From: Deferrisomatales bacterium
GTDB lineage: Bacteria > Desulfobacterota > Deferrisomatia > Deferrisomatales > Deferrisomataceae
DNA length: 64,000 nt
Assembly: GCA_024277875.1 (NCBI GenBank)
Contig: JAJRUI010000072.1
Span: 1 to 64,000, forward strand
Direction: 5' to 3'
The notes beneath the pieces are model-generated. The model was not told where the DNA came from. It was given only the letters and a program-made list of their open reading frames with translations, and did no database searches. Position numbers and translations under genes: made by a program. Numbering within the stretch: the stretch's first letter is position 1; each line of letters begins with the position of its first letter. Of this stretch, positions 51,319 to 59,642 are shown one piece after another.

Positions 51319-52151
51319 GCCAGCTGTGGAAGGACCCGGTGTACGGGCCCCTGGCCCAGGGCCTGTACGCCCGGTGTGGTCTGGTGTTCGAAGGCGGGCA
51401 GGCGCACCTGTTCCGAAAACGGGTGGACCGCCGGGCGGCCGAACTGGGATACCCGTCCACGGCGGCCTACGTGGCAGTGTTGAGAGGACCGTTGGGGGAG
51501 ACCGAGTACGAACACCTGATCGAGACCCTCACGGTCAACGAGACCTATTTTTTCCGGGAGCAGGAACACTTCCAACTCCTGATCGACAAACTGTGGCCCG
51601 GGTGGACGCGGGACGGAAACGGCCCGTTGCGGGTGTGGAGCGCGGCGTGTTCCACGGGGTGCGAGCCGTACACGTTGGCCATCTTGCTCCGGGAGCGCCG
51701 GTGGGTCGGGCCGGGGCGGCCCAGGGTGGAGATCCTGGCCACCGACGTGAACACGGCCGTGCTCCGGGACGCCAAGAGCGGCCTGTACGGGGAGTTCGCC
51801 CTGCGGCAGGTGCCCCCGTACTACCGGGACAAGTACTTCCGGTGCGAGGGTGGACTGTACCGCCTCGATCCGGAGGTCCGCAGGATGGTCACGTTCAGGC
51901 GGTACAACCTGCTCCGGCCCGACGGGCTGTTGCCTCCGGACGGGTTCCACGCGGTGCTGTGCCGGAACGTGCTGATCTATTTCGACCAGGAGGCCAAACG
52001 AAAAGCGGTGGGCGGCATGGTGCGGGCCCTGAAGCCCGGAGGGGCCCTGATCATCGGCCGGTCGGAATCGCTGTTCTCGATTCCAGAGGCACCGCCGATC
52101 GAAAACCACGACGGTCTGTTGATCTACCGAAAGCCGGCCCCTGTTCGGTGA
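51315..52151 (+). CDS. cheR: Chemoreceptor methyltransferase CheR (second copy)
   Basis: This 278-residue CheR paralog starts at a GTG overlapping the AAA gene. The motif LIETLTVNETYFFREQEHF replaces the TTHET of the first copy. The SAM-binding VWSAACSTGCEPYTLAILL and AVLCRNVLIYFDQEAK follow, and the final IIGRSESLFSIPEAP is typical. It is about as divergent from the first CheR as separate subfamilies are, so this is not a recent duplication. It lies just upstream of cheW. Confidence 0.93.
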   Translation: MSQLWKDPVYGPLAQGLYARCGLVFEGGQAHLFRKRVDRRAAELGYPSTAAYVAVLRGPLGETEYEHLIETLTVNETYFFREQEHFQLLIDKLWPGWTRDGNGPLRVWSAACSTGCEPYTLAILLRERRWVGPGRPRVEILATDVNTAVLRDAKSGLYGEFALRQVPPYYRDKYFRCEGGLYRLDPEVRRMVTFRRYNLLRPDGLLPPDGFHAVLCRNVLIYFDQEAKRKAVGGMVRALKPGGALIIGRSESLFSIPEAPPIENHDGLLIYRKPAPVR

Positions 52152-52181
52152 TCCCACCGCCGGGCCAGAAAGGACGAGCGC

Positions 52182-52664
52182 ATGAGCGAGACGCGGGCGG
52201 AACACGACGAGGCGATCCTCCAGCTGGTTACCTTCAACGTGGGGGAGGAAGAGTTCGGGGTCGAGATCCTCGCAGTCCGGGAGATCAACCGGATGATGGA
52301 GATCACCCGGGTGCCCCACGCCCCCCCGTTCGTGGAGGGGGTGATCAACCTGCGGGGCCGGGTGATCCCCGTGGTGGACCTGCGCAAACGGTTCGGGCTC
52401 GGCGAGATCGAACGGGACAAGAACACCCGGATCGTGGTGGTCGAGTTGGGAGACAAGGTGGTCGGTTTCCTGGTGGATTCGGTGAGCGAGGTCCTCCGTG
52501 TGCCCGAGGACCTGGTGGAACCGCCCCCGCCGATCGTGGGGGGCATCGACCGGGAGTACCTGGACGGCGTGGTCAAGCTGGAGGACCGGCTGCTGATCCT
52601 CCTCGATCTGAAAAAGCTCCTCGGTTCGGACGAGCGGGAGGAGTTGGAGGGGTTCGAGCCGTGA
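52182..52664 (+). CDS. cheW: Chemotaxis adaptor CheW
   Basis: CheW couples chemoreceptors to CheA in signalling arrays. The 160-residue product starts at ATG with AAAGGACG upstream. Family features include LVTFNVGEEEFGVEILAVRE, the RVPHAPPFVEGVINLRGRVI segment and PVVDLRKRFGL, and it ends with LLILLDLKKLLGSDE. Length is typical. It overlaps the second cheX by four bases. If the amber in cheA is real, CheW would be the only intact CheW-like fold in this operon. Confidence 0.96.
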   Translation: MSETRAEHDEAILQLVTFNVGEEEFGVEILAVREINRMMEITRVPHAPPFVEGVINLRGRVIPVVDLRKRFGLGEIERDKNTRIVVVELGDKVVGFLVDSVSEVLRVPEDLVEPPPPIVGGIDREYLDGVVKLEDRLLILLDLKKLLGSDEREELEGFEP

Positions 52665-53128
52665 GAGCAGAGATCCTCAACCCGTTCATCGCGGCTACCG
52701 TGGATGTGCTGACCACCATGGCCGGCATCGATCCCCGCCGGGGCTCCCCCAGCGTCAAGAGGGAGAACGGCGCCTCGTTCGACGTGTCGGGGTTGGTGGG
52801 ACTGAGCGGCCAGGTCAAGGGGTTCGTGGTGCTGAGCTTCCGGGAGTCCGCGGTGCTCCACGTGGTGAGCGAGTTTCTGGGGGAGCCGGTGGGTGAGGTG
52901 AACGAACACGTGCGCGACGCCGTGGGGGAACTGACCAACATGGTGGCCGGCGGTGCCAAGCGGGCCCTTGCCGACGCCGGGTACGAGCTGAAGATCTCGG
53001 TTCCGTCGGTGGTGGTCGGGGCCGACCACACCATCACCCGCCCGTCCGGCGTCCCCTGCTTTGAGATCCCGTTCGAGACCGACGCGGGTCCGTTCTCGGT
53101 GGAGCTGTGCCTGAAGTTGGAGGCGTAG
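52661..53128 (+). CDS. cheX: CheX-type CheY phosphatase (second copy)
   Basis: This 155-residue CheX paralog of the gene at 17628 starts at a GTG overlapping cheW. It shares LNPFIAATVDVLTTMAGIDP at the N-terminus, the catalytic helix DAVGELTNMVAGGAKRAL and SVPSVVVGADHTI. The variable middle differs clearly from the first copy, so the two are old paralogs. A phosphatase in each che cluster suggests independent tuning of CheY-P. It overlaps the next gene by 22 bases and ends in TAG. Confidence 0.9.
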   Translation: MRAEILNPFIAATVDVLTTMAGIDPRRGSPSVKRENGASFDVSGLVGLSGQVKGFVVLSFRESAVLHVVSEFLGEPVGEVNEHVRDAVGELTNMVAGGAKRALADAGYELKISVPSVVVGADHTITRPSGVPCFEIPFETDAGPFSVELCLKLEA

Positions 53129-54075
53129 GACCGTCCCCCCCTGCCGCGCCGCCTTCCGGCGGGGCGGCAGGCACTGCGGCCGGGATCCGGCCCGGCGCCG
53201 TGGTCCAGGTGGTGGTCGAGCGCGCCGACGGCCGGGGCAGCGGGTGGGTCCGGGTGGGGGGGGAACTCCACCTTGCGCGGTTTCCGGCCCACCTGCCCGA
53301 AGGTGCCCGGTTCCCGGCCAGGGTGGAGGCCGCCGGGCCGCCGGTGGTGCTCCGGCTGGAGCCACCCCAGCAGGATCCCACCGCCGCCCTGTTCCGAACG
53401 CCTGCCCAACCCCTGCCCGAAGCGTCCCGCACGCTGGCCGCCGTGCCGGACGCTCCCCCCGAACTCTCCTCCCTGCTGGACCGCCTGGCCGGGTTCTTCT
53501 CGGGCCGGCCCACCGCCGGCACGTTCCTGCGCCTGCTGGGCCTGTGGACCCGGCAGTCGGGGGTGTTCCACGAGGCGGCCCTGGCCCGCGGCGCGTCTCC
53601 CGACGACCTCAAGGCCCTGGCCCTGGGGCTGCTGTCCCGGGTCCCCGACGGGGAACTGTCCCGGTCGTTGGAGGCCCTTGTCCGCCACGTGGCGGTCGCC
53701 CAGGGCCGGAGCCTGGCCGAGGGGGTCCCGGTGTTGCCCCTGGTCCTGCCGTGGGGCGACCGGTGGGTGGCCGGGGCGTTGCGTTGGGGGGGCGGCCGGC
53801 GCGGCCGTGGAAAAGGGGCTGGCGGGCACCTCAGCGTCTCGTTGGACCTGCCCCGCCTCGGCCCCACCGAGATCCGGGTGGGCTGGGGCCAGGTGGGGGT
53901 GTCGGTCCGGATCGCCCTGGAACCGGAGCGGGTCCCGGACGTGGCGGAGCGCCTGGCCGAACTCGGCGACGCGCTCACCCGGGCCGCCGGGGTGCGGGTG
54001 GTGACCCTGGCTGCGGTGTCCCGGGAGCCGCGCCGGCCGGATCCGGCCGGCGCCGTACTGGAGATCGTCGCGTGA
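53107..54075 (+). CDS. FliK-like protein (Flg_hook-type C-terminus)
   Basis: This 322-residue protein starts at GTG 53107 inside the end of cheX; no better start with a ribosome site is seen. Residues 10-85 form a small domain after a Pro/Ala-rich start (VVQVVVERADGRG). The C-terminal 90 residues (VSLDLPRLGPTEIRVGWGQV, ERVPDVAERLAELGDALTRA) resemble the FliK hook-length C-terminal fold. Together with the next gene, a FlhB C-terminal domain, it mirrors the paired fliK-like/flhB-like genes seen in other bacteria. No enzymatic motif. Function inferred only from resemblance and pairing. Confidence 0.65.
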   Translation: MPEVGGVGPSPPAAPPSGGAAGTAAGIRPGAVVQVVVERADGRGSGWVRVGGELHLARFPAHLPEGARFPARVEAAGPPVVLRLEPPQQDPTAALFRTPAQPLPEASRTLAAVPDAPPELSSLLDRLAGFFSGRPTAGTFLRLLGLWTRQSGVFHEAALARGASPDDLKALALGLLSRVPDGELSRSLEALVRHVAVAQGRSLAEGVPVLPLVLPWGDRWVAGALRWGGGRRGRGKGAGGHLSVSLDLPRLGPTEIRVGWGQVGVSVRIALEPERVPDVAERLAELGDALTRAAGVRVVTLAAVSREPRRPDPAGAVLEIVA

Positions 54076-54341
54076 GCCGGCCGAAAAAGGCCGCGAGCCT
54101 CCGGTACCGGCCCGAGCGGGACGGCGCGCCTCGGGTCACGGCCGCCGGCCGGGGCCGGGTTGCCGAGCGGATCCTCGAGACCGCCCGGGCAGCGGGCGTC
54201 CCGGTCCAGGAGGATCCCGCCCTGGCCGAGATCCTGGCCAGCCTCGAACCGGGAGACGAGATTCCCCCCGACACCTACCGGGCCGTGGCCGAGATCCTCG
54301 CCTTCCTGTACCGGGTGGACCGGGACCTAGACCGCCGGTAG
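54072..54341 (+). CDS. Stand-alone FlhB C-terminal domain protein (FlhX/YlqH-like)
   Basis: This 89-residue protein is similar to the cytoplasmic C-terminus of FlhB. ASLRYRPERDGAPRVTAAGR resembles FAVALKYDP-VVAKG of FlhB, followed by RVAERILETARAAGVPVQED and TYRAVAEILAFLYRVD. It lacks membrane helices and the NPTH cleavage site. Such FlhX proteins can replace the cleaved FlhB fragment in export in some bacteria. It starts at a GTG overlapping the FliK-like gene, suggesting the pair acts together. Confidence 0.85.
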   Translation: MSRPKKAASLRYRPERDGAPRVTAAGRGRVAERILETARAAGVPVQEDPALAEILASLEPGDEIPPDTYRAVAEILAFLYRVDRDLDRR

Positions 54342-54454
54342 CAGCGGCCCGCCGGGCCGGAAACCGCCCCCCTCGGGGTCCACCCCGGGACCCCCGCACG
54401 ACCTTCCCTCCCCCAGGATCCCCGAAAACCCGCCACAGACGGCGCCCGGCACGG

Positions 54455-54470
54455 TGGCATCCCTTTTGCT
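54455..54470 (+). promoter_or_regulatory. Sigma54 (RpoN) promoter for the flgF operon
   Basis: TGGCATCCCTTTTGCT is a near-perfect RpoN site (TGGCAY-N5-TTGCW), with GG and GC 10 bases apart. The predicted start of transcription is about 54481, 15 bases before the flgF ATG and just ahead of GAAGGAGG. A weak GGGGTCC/GGACCCC hairpin lies upstream at 54375-54394. Confidence 0.9.
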
Positions 54471-54495
54471 TTTCCCCGGGGCGAAGGAGGCGCTC

Positions 54496-55227
54496 ATGAT
54501 CCGAGCGATGTACACCGCGGCGAGCGGCATGGTCCTCGAGTCCCGCCGGATGGACCTGGCGGCCCGGAACCTGTTCAACGCCCAGATCCCCGGCTACAAG
54601 ACCACGGTGGAGGTGCGGGAGGCGGTGGCGGCCACCGACCCCGGCAAGCCCACCGACGTCCAGACCCTGTACTGGGGGGAGTTCCACGACCCCACGCCCG
54701 GAAGGCTCCAGCGCAGCAGCCACCCGCTGGACCTGGCCCTGGAAGGAGACGGGTTCTTCGCGGTGCAAACCCGGACGGGCGTCGCCTACACCCGGGACGG
54801 CCGGTTCCGCAGGGGCCTGGACGGCACCGTGATCGGCCCGGCCGGGTCGCAGTTGCTGGGGCAGAACGGTCCGATCCAACTCCCGGCCGACCTGGGCCCC
54901 GACGCGCAACTCCGGGTGGACGAGGGCGGACGGGTCCTTCTGGACGGCAACGAGATAGACCGGATCCAGTTCGCGGACTTCCCCGGCTACCGAGGGCTTC
55001 GTTCGGCCGGGCCGAGCCTGTACTACTCCACCGGCGCGGTCCAGCCCCGGGCGGCCCGGCCCAGGGTTCTCGACCACATGCTCGAACAGGCCAACGTCCA
55101 GATCGTGGCAGAGATGAGCCGTACCATCGAGGCGGTCCGGGCGTTCGAGTCATACCAGCGCGTGATCACCACCGTGATGGAGGACGTCACCGGCGCGGCC
55201 GTGCGCCAGATCGGCCGGGTGGCGTAA
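54496..55227 (+). CDS. flgF: Flagellar distal rod protein FlgF
   Basis: FlgF is a rod protein between the proximal rod and FlgG. I chose ATG 54496 with GAAGGAGG at 54483-54490. The in-frame ATG at 54454 would lie within the sigma54 promoter and upstream of the predicted transcript. The product has 243 residues. It has the rod motif MIRAMYTAASGMVLESRRMD, LEGDGFFAVQTRTGVAYTRD, and a C-terminal EQANVQIVAEMSRTIEAVRA. FlgG follows, so this shorter form is called FlgF. Confidence 0.93.
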   Translation: MIRAMYTAASGMVLESRRMDLAARNLFNAQIPGYKTTVEVREAVAATDPGKPTDVQTLYWGEFHDPTPGRLQRSSHPLDLALEGDGFFAVQTRTGVAYTRDGRFRRGLDGTVIGPAGSQLLGQNGPIQLPADLGPDAQLRVDEGGRVLLDGNEIDRIQFADFPGYRGLRSAGPSLYYSTGAVQPRAARPRVLDHMLEQANVQIVAEMSRTIEAVRAFESYQRVITTVMEDVTGAAVRQIGRVA

Positions 55228-55286
55228 CCGATGCCGACGGTCCGGGCTCGACCCCGGAACCACCGCTCTCACCGGAGGAACGACAG

Positions 55287-56078
55287 ATGATCCGAGCCCT
55301 GTGGACCGCAGCCGCTGGGATGAACTGCCAGCAGATCAACGTGGACGTGATCTCGAACAACCTGGCGAACGTGAACACGGCCGGGTTCAAGCGCAGCCGC
55401 ACCGACTTCCAGGACCTCCTGTACCAGAACCTGTTGACCCCTGGGGCGTCGTCCAACGCCAACGCCCAGTACCCGGTGGGGCTCGAACTCGGGCTGGGCG
55501 CCCGGGTGGTGACCACTTCGAAGATCTTCACCCAGGGCGACTTCCGGGAGACCGGCAACCCCCTGGACCTGGTGATCGAAGGGGACGGGTTCTTCCAGGT
55601 GACCATGCCCAACGGAAACACGGCGTTCACCCGGGCCGGGGCGTTCAAGATCGACGCCGAGGGGCGGGTGGTGACCAGCGAGGGGTGGCTGCTCTACCCG
55701 GAGGTGACCGTGCCCACCAACGCGGCCGAGGTGACCGTGGGCAGCGACGGCTCGGTGTCGATCCTCAACGGCGAGACCGGCCAAGTCGAGGACCTGGGGG
55801 TGACGATCGAACTCGCCCGGTTCTCGAACCCGGCGGGACTGCAGTCCATGGGCCACTCGATGTTCTCCTCCACCCTGGCGTCCGGCGATCCGATCACCGG
55901 AACCCCGGGGGAACTGGGCCTCGGGAGCCTGAACCAGGGGTTCCTCGAGATGAGCAACGTGAGCGTGGTGGAGGAGATGGTGAACCTGATCGCCGGCCAG
56001 CGGGCCTACGAAGTGTGCTCCAAGGCGATCCAGGCGTCGGACGAGATGTGCCAGATGGCCAACAACGTGAAGAGGTAG
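55287..56078 (+). CDS. flgG: Flagellar distal rod protein FlgG
   Basis: FlgG is the main distal rod subunit. The 263-residue product opens MIRALWTAAAGMNCQQINVD with NNLANVNTAGFKRSR and includes FQDLLYQNL, typical of FlgG. EGDGFFQVTMPNGNTAFTRA and the C-terminal LEMSNVSVVEEMVNLIAGQR with AYEVCSKAIQASDEM complete the pattern. Length agrees with the family. ATG follows GGAGGA. It ends in TAG, six bases before flgA. Confidence 0.98.
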   Translation: MIRALWTAAAGMNCQQINVDVISNNLANVNTAGFKRSRTDFQDLLYQNLLTPGASSNANAQYPVGLELGLGARVVTTSKIFTQGDFRETGNPLDLVIEGDGFFQVTMPNGNTAFTRAGAFKIDAEGRVVTSEGWLLYPEVTVPTNAAEVTVGSDGSVSILNGETGQVEDLGVTIELARFSNPAGLQSMGHSMFSSTLASGDPITGTPGELGLGSLNQGFLEMSNVSVVEEMVNLIAGQRAYEVCSKAIQASDEMCQMANNVKR

Positions 56079-56084
56079 CGTGCC

Positions 56085-57002
56085 GTGATCGCAACCGTTG
56101 CGCTCGTCTTGTCCGTCCTCGTGGCCTCGCCGGCTGTTGCCGGTGCGGACGCACCCCTCCGGGTGACCGTCCAGGGCGACACCCTGCTGCTGGCCCAGGT
56201 CGTGCCCGGCGTGGCCGACCGGTGGGCCGACGTATCCCTCGGTCCGGCTCCCCGGCCCGGCCGCCACCGTACCCTGAGCGCGTCGTGGATTCGCCGGCGC
56301 GCCGAGCAGGCGGGCGCGACGATCGACGCGTCGGTCGTGCCCGACCGGGTGGTGGTGGAACGGCCGGGCAGCCGGATCGGCCGGGCCCAGGTGGTGGACG
56401 CGGTGCAGGTCGCGGTCGCGCCCCGGCTCGCACCGGACGAACAGCTCCGGATCCGGTCCGTGGGACTGCCCCCGGTGGTGCCGGACGGCGATGTGGCCCT
56501 CCGGGTCCGATTGCCGGAAGGCCCCCTGCCTTCTCCCGCGACCCTGTGGGTGGACGTGGAGGTGGACGGGGTGCGCCAGGGCCGGGCGTGGGCACGGGTC
56601 GAGGTGTTCCGGAGCCGGCCGGTGCTGGTCGTCACCCGGGACGTGGAACGCGGTGAGGTGCTCGGGCCGGAGGACGTGGAGGTCCGGGCCGGAGAGGGCA
56701 GGGCCGGCGCCCTGGTCGACCCCCAGCAGGCGGTGGGCCGGCGGGCCCGAAGGGTACTGCGTGCCGGCAGCCCGGTGCGCGCCCGGGACCTGGCGGTGGT
56801 GTCCGTGGTCGGCCGGGGAGGGCTGGTCCGGCTGGTGGCCCGGGTGGGCGGGATCACCGCCACCACGGTGGGGCGGGCGCTGGACGACGCCGGTATCGGA
56901 GAGACGGTCCGGGTCGAGAACCTGTCGAGTGGCCGCACCGTGAGCGGGATCGTGCAGACCGACGGGGTCGTGGCCGTGAGCGGCGGCAGGAGGATGCGGT
57001 GA
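56085..57002 (+). CDS. flgA: Flagellar P-ring assembly chaperone FlgA
   Basis: FlgA is a periplasmic chaperone needed for P-ring formation by FlgI. The GTG start gives 305 residues with a signal peptide (ALVLSVLVASPAVAGA). The C-terminal SAF domain shows VVTRDVERGEVLGPEDVEVR, VDPQQAVGRRARRVLRAGSP, and ends VRVENLSSGRTVSGIVQTDG, all diagnostic. The N-terminal half is variable and Arg-rich. It overlaps flgH by four bases. Confidence 0.95.
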   Translation: MIATVALVLSVLVASPAVAGADAPLRVTVQGDTLLLAQVVPGVADRWADVSLGPAPRPGRHRTLSASWIRRRAEQAGATIDASVVPDRVVVERPGSRIGRAQVVDAVQVAVAPRLAPDEQLRIRSVGLPPVVPDGDVALRVRLPEGPLPSPATLWVDVEVDGVRQGRAWARVEVFRSRPVLVVTRDVERGEVLGPEDVEVRAGEGRAGALVDPQQAVGRRARRVLRAGSPVRARDLAVVSVVGRGGLVRLVARVGGITATTVGRALDDAGIGETVRVENLSSGRTVSGIVQTDGVVAVSGGRRMR

Positions 57003-57694
57003 TGCGGCGGGCAGTGATCGTCCTGGTGTTGGCCGGTTTGGCCGGCTGTTCCCGGTCGTACGTGAAAAAGGAGCCGTGGCCCGAGCCCACGCCGCTCCAC
57101 TACAGCACGGCGGACAGCGCGTACCAGTCCACCAGCCTGTGGAGCGACCAGTCACCCCTGGCCGGCTCGGCCAGGGACCACCGGGCGTACCAGGTGGGCG
57201 ACCTGGTGACCGTGCTGGTGGTCGAGACCAGCGAGGCGCGCAGGGAGGCGGCCACCGACGTCAGCCGAAGCACCAGCGTGGACGCCGGGGTCGGCGCGTT
57301 CCTCGGAGCGCCGACACACCTGGGGATGGACAAGCTGTACGGGTCCACGGGGTTCGATCCGTCCGTCAAGGCGTCCACCAGCAACGCGTTCAAGGGCAAG
57401 GGCGCCACAAACCAGAAAGACGTGCTCAAGATGAGCGTCACCGCGCGGGTGGTGGAGGTGCTGGGCGACGGCAACCTGGTGGTGGAGGGGCGCCGCCAGG
57501 TCAAGGTGAATCACGACACCCAGTACCTGTACGTGCGGGGGATCGTGCGCCCGCGGGACGTATCGGCGAACAACACGATCCGGTCCACCGCCCTGGCCGA
57601 CGCCCAGATCCAGTACGAAGGCGACGGCCTGGTGGCCAACCAGCAACGGCCTGGCTGGATGTACCGGGTGCTCGACGCGGTGTGGCCGTTCTGA
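56999..57694 (+). CDS. flgH: Flagellar L-ring lipoprotein FlgH
   Basis: FlgH forms the L ring in the outer membrane; its presence shows a diderm cell. The 231-residue product (GTG 56999 or ATG 57002) has a lipoprotein signal with lipobox LAGC and Cys17. Typical motifs are SLWSDQSPLAG, HRAYQVGDLVTVLVVETSEA, and the C-terminal VRPRDVSANNTIRSTALADA with QIQYEGDGLVANQQRPGW. It lies directly before flgI. Confidence 0.97.
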   Translation: MMRRAVIVLVLAGLAGCSRSYVKKEPWPEPTPLHYSTADSAYQSTSLWSDQSPLAGSARDHRAYQVGDLVTVLVVETSEARREAATDVSRSTSVDAGVGAFLGAPTHLGMDKLYGSTGFDPSVKASTSNAFKGKGATNQKDVLKMSVTARVVEVLGDGNLVVEGRRQVKVNHDTQYLYVRGIVRPRDVSANNTIRSTALADAQIQYEGDGLVANQQRPGWMYRVLDAVWPF

Positions 57695-57717
57695 TGGGCC
57701 GCCAGGAGGTGGGAACC

Positions 57718-58854
57718 GTGGGACGTAACCGGGCGATGGTCGTTGTGGTGACGCTCCTGCTGGCCGTCGCGGCCGCGTGGCCGGCGGCCGGGGCCGTGCG
57801 GGTGAAGGATCTCGTGCGGATCGAGGGGGTCCGCCGCAACCAGCTGATCGGGTACGGCCTGGTGGTGGGCCTGGGCGGCACCGGCGACAAGAGCGGTACC
57901 GAGTTCACGACCCAGACCACGGCAAACCTGCTCGAACGGCTGGGCGTGGCCGTCGCCCCGGGGGACATCAAGGTGAAGAACGTGGCCGCGGTGATCGTGA
58001 CCGCAAACCTCAACCCGTTCGCCCGGGCCGGCCAGCGCATCGACGTGACCGTGTCGTCGGTGGGGGACGCCACGAGCCTGTCGGGGGGCACCTTGCTCCT
58101 CACGCCGCTGCGGGCCCCCAGCGGCGACGTGTACGCGGTGGCCCAGGGCCAGCTCAGCGTGGGCGGGTACAGCGCCCGGGCGGCCGGTGGCGGCACACAG
58201 AAGAACCATCCCACCGTGGGCCGGATCCCGGGCGGGGCCGTGCTGGAGCGGGATGCGCCCATGCCCGTGTTCAAGGAGGGGTACATCGACCTGTTGCTGG
58301 CCCAGCCCGACTTCACCACGGCGTCGCGCCTGTCCACGGCCGTGGCCGAGCTGTTCGGCAGCGATACCGCCCGGGCGCTGGACGCCGGCCGGGTCCGCGT
58401 GTGGCTGCCCGAGGAAGACGAGGCCGACCCGGTGGCGTTCCTGGCCCGGCTGGAGTCGATCACAGTGGAGCCGGACGTGGTGGCCCGGGTGGTGGTGGAC
58501 GAGAAGACCGGGACGGTCGTCCTGGGCGAAGAGGTCCAGGTGCGGCCGGTGGCGATCAGCCACGGCAACCTGACCGTGCAGGTCACCCCGTACCTGGAGG
58601 TGAGCCAGCCCGAGGCGTTCACCGGTGGCGGGCCGTTCGGCGGGCAGAGCGGCGCCCGGACCGTGGCCCGGGACCGGGCCGAGGTCGCGGTCAGCGAAGA
58701 GCCCAGCCACCTGATCATGGTGGAACAGGGCCAGAACCTGGCCAGCCTGGTGGACGCGCTGAACGCCCTGGGGGTGAGCCCGAGGGACCTGGTGTCGATC
58801 TTCCGCACGCTCAAGGCTGCGGGTGCCCTGAACGCCGAACTGGAGGTGCTGTAG
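57718..58854 (+). CDS. flgI: Flagellar P-ring protein FlgI
   Basis: FlgI forms the P ring around the rod in the periplasm. I chose GTG 57718 because AGGAGGTG lies at the proper distance; an ATG at 57694 would add eight residues. The 378-residue product has a signal peptide (VVVVTLLLAVAAAWPAAGA). VRIEGVRRNQLIGYGLVVGL and GTGDKSGTEFTTQTTANLLE are diagnostic, as are the C-terminal NLASLVDALNALGVSPRDLV and IFRTLKAAGALNAELEV. It ends in TAG. Confidence 0.97.
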   Translation: MGRNRAMVVVVTLLLAVAAAWPAAGAVRVKDLVRIEGVRRNQLIGYGLVVGLGGTGDKSGTEFTTQTTANLLERLGVAVAPGDIKVKNVAAVIVTANLNPFARAGQRIDVTVSSVGDATSLSGGTLLLTPLRAPSGDVYAVAQGQLSVGGYSARAAGGGTQKNHPTVGRIPGGAVLERDAPMPVFKEGYIDLLLAQPDFTTASRLSTAVAELFGSDTARALDAGRVRVWLPEEDEADPVAFLARLESITVEPDVVARVVVDEKTGTVVLGEEVQVRPVAISHGNLTVQVTPYLEVSQPEAFTGGGPFGGQSGARTVARDRAEVAVSEEPSHLIMVEQGQNLASLVDALNALGVSPRDLVSIFRTLKAAGALNAELEVL

Positions 58855-58856
58855 CC

Positions 58857-59303
58857 ATGCTTTCCGTTGCCGGACTGCCCGCGACCTCGACCGCGGGCCC
58901 AGATCCCCTGCCGACCAACCTGGAGCAGGCGTGCCGGGCGTTCGAACGCGAATTCGTCCAACTCCTGTTCCGGGAGATGCGCCGGGCCACGCTCCCGGCC
59001 GAGACCGGCGGCTCGGCGGGTTTTGCCCGGCAAACGGTCCAGTCCCTGCTGGACGGCCAGTGGGCCGAGCTGGCCAGCCAGGGCGAGGGGCTCGGGCTGT
59101 GGCGGGTGATGCTGCGCCAGTTGGAGGCCGGCGCGGTCAAGTCGCCCGGCGCCGGGGCCGATCAGGACGGGGAGGATGAGAACGTCTCCACCCCAGCAGC
59201 GTCGCCCCGCAATCCACTGGGAACCGTCGCCGCGCCCGCCCCGGAAACGCCATTCCCAGTGCCGGAGCGGGCCCCACGACCCGGCGGGGACTGGCGCGGG
59301 TGA
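58857..59303 (+). CDS. flgJ: Flagellar rod-capping protein FlgJ, N-terminal domain only
   Basis: The 148-residue product has the rod-binding/capping domain (ACRAFEREFVQLLFREMRRA, then GFARQTVQSLLDGQWAELAS and GLGLWRVMLRQL). It lacks the C-terminal muramidase domain of enteric FlgJ; such single-domain rod-binding proteins are usual in deltaproteobacteria, so a separate peptidoglycan hydrolase is expected elsewhere. Residues 95-148 are a Pro-rich tail. The ATG is two bases after the flgI stop. Confidence 0.9.
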   Translation: MLSVAGLPATSTAGPDPLPTNLEQACRAFEREFVQLLFREMRRATLPAETGGSAGFARQTVQSLLDGQWAELASQGEGLGLWRVMLRQLEAGAVKSPGAGADQDGEDENVSTPAASPRNPLGTVAAPAPETPFPVPERAPRPGGDWRG

Positions 59304-59323
59304 CCGAAAGGAATCCGTGAGCG

Positions 59324-59623
59324 ATGAAGATCCGGAGTCGAACGACCCGCCCCTTGGGGGTGCCCACCGCGTACGGCGAGCGACGCACCCCTCCCGCTGC
59401 CGACGAGACCTCCCCGGCCCGGGGCGCCTCGGACCGGGTGCAGATCTCGGACCGGGGGGTCGAGATCCGCCACGCCCGGTCCCTGGCCCTGGCCGCCCCG
59501 GACATCCGGGAGGAACTGGTGGGAGAGATCGTCGCGCTGATCGAACAGGGCGAGTACCAGGTGTCCGGGGCCGACGTGGTGCCCAAGCTGGTGCGGGAGC
59601 ACCTGGCCCTGGCCCGTTGGTGA
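59324..59623 (+). CDS. flgM: Anti-sigma28 factor FlgM
   Basis: FlgM holds sigma28 (FliA) inactive until the hook is complete and FlgM is exported. The 99-residue product has the DRVQISDRGVEIRHARSLAL segment and the C-terminal sigma-binding helices VGEIVALIEQGEYQVSGADV with VVPKLVREHLA, typical of the family. It lies between flgJ and flgN in the sigma54-driven rod/hook operon. The presence of two sigma28-type promoters in the window fits this control. Confidence 0.93.
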   Translation: MKIRSRTTRPLGVPTAYGERRTPPAADETSPARGASDRVQISDRGVEIRHARSLALAAPDIREELVGEIVALIEQGEYQVSGADVVPKLVREHLALARW

Positions 59624-59642
59624 GCCGAAACGGAGGAGCTCC

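Noticed and set aside
54454-54495. Upstream ATG that would lengthen FlgF by 14 residues
   Set aside because: It lies inside the sigma54 promoter (54455-54470) and upstream of the predicted transcript start. The ATG at 54496 has GAAGGAGG and the normal FlgF N-terminus.
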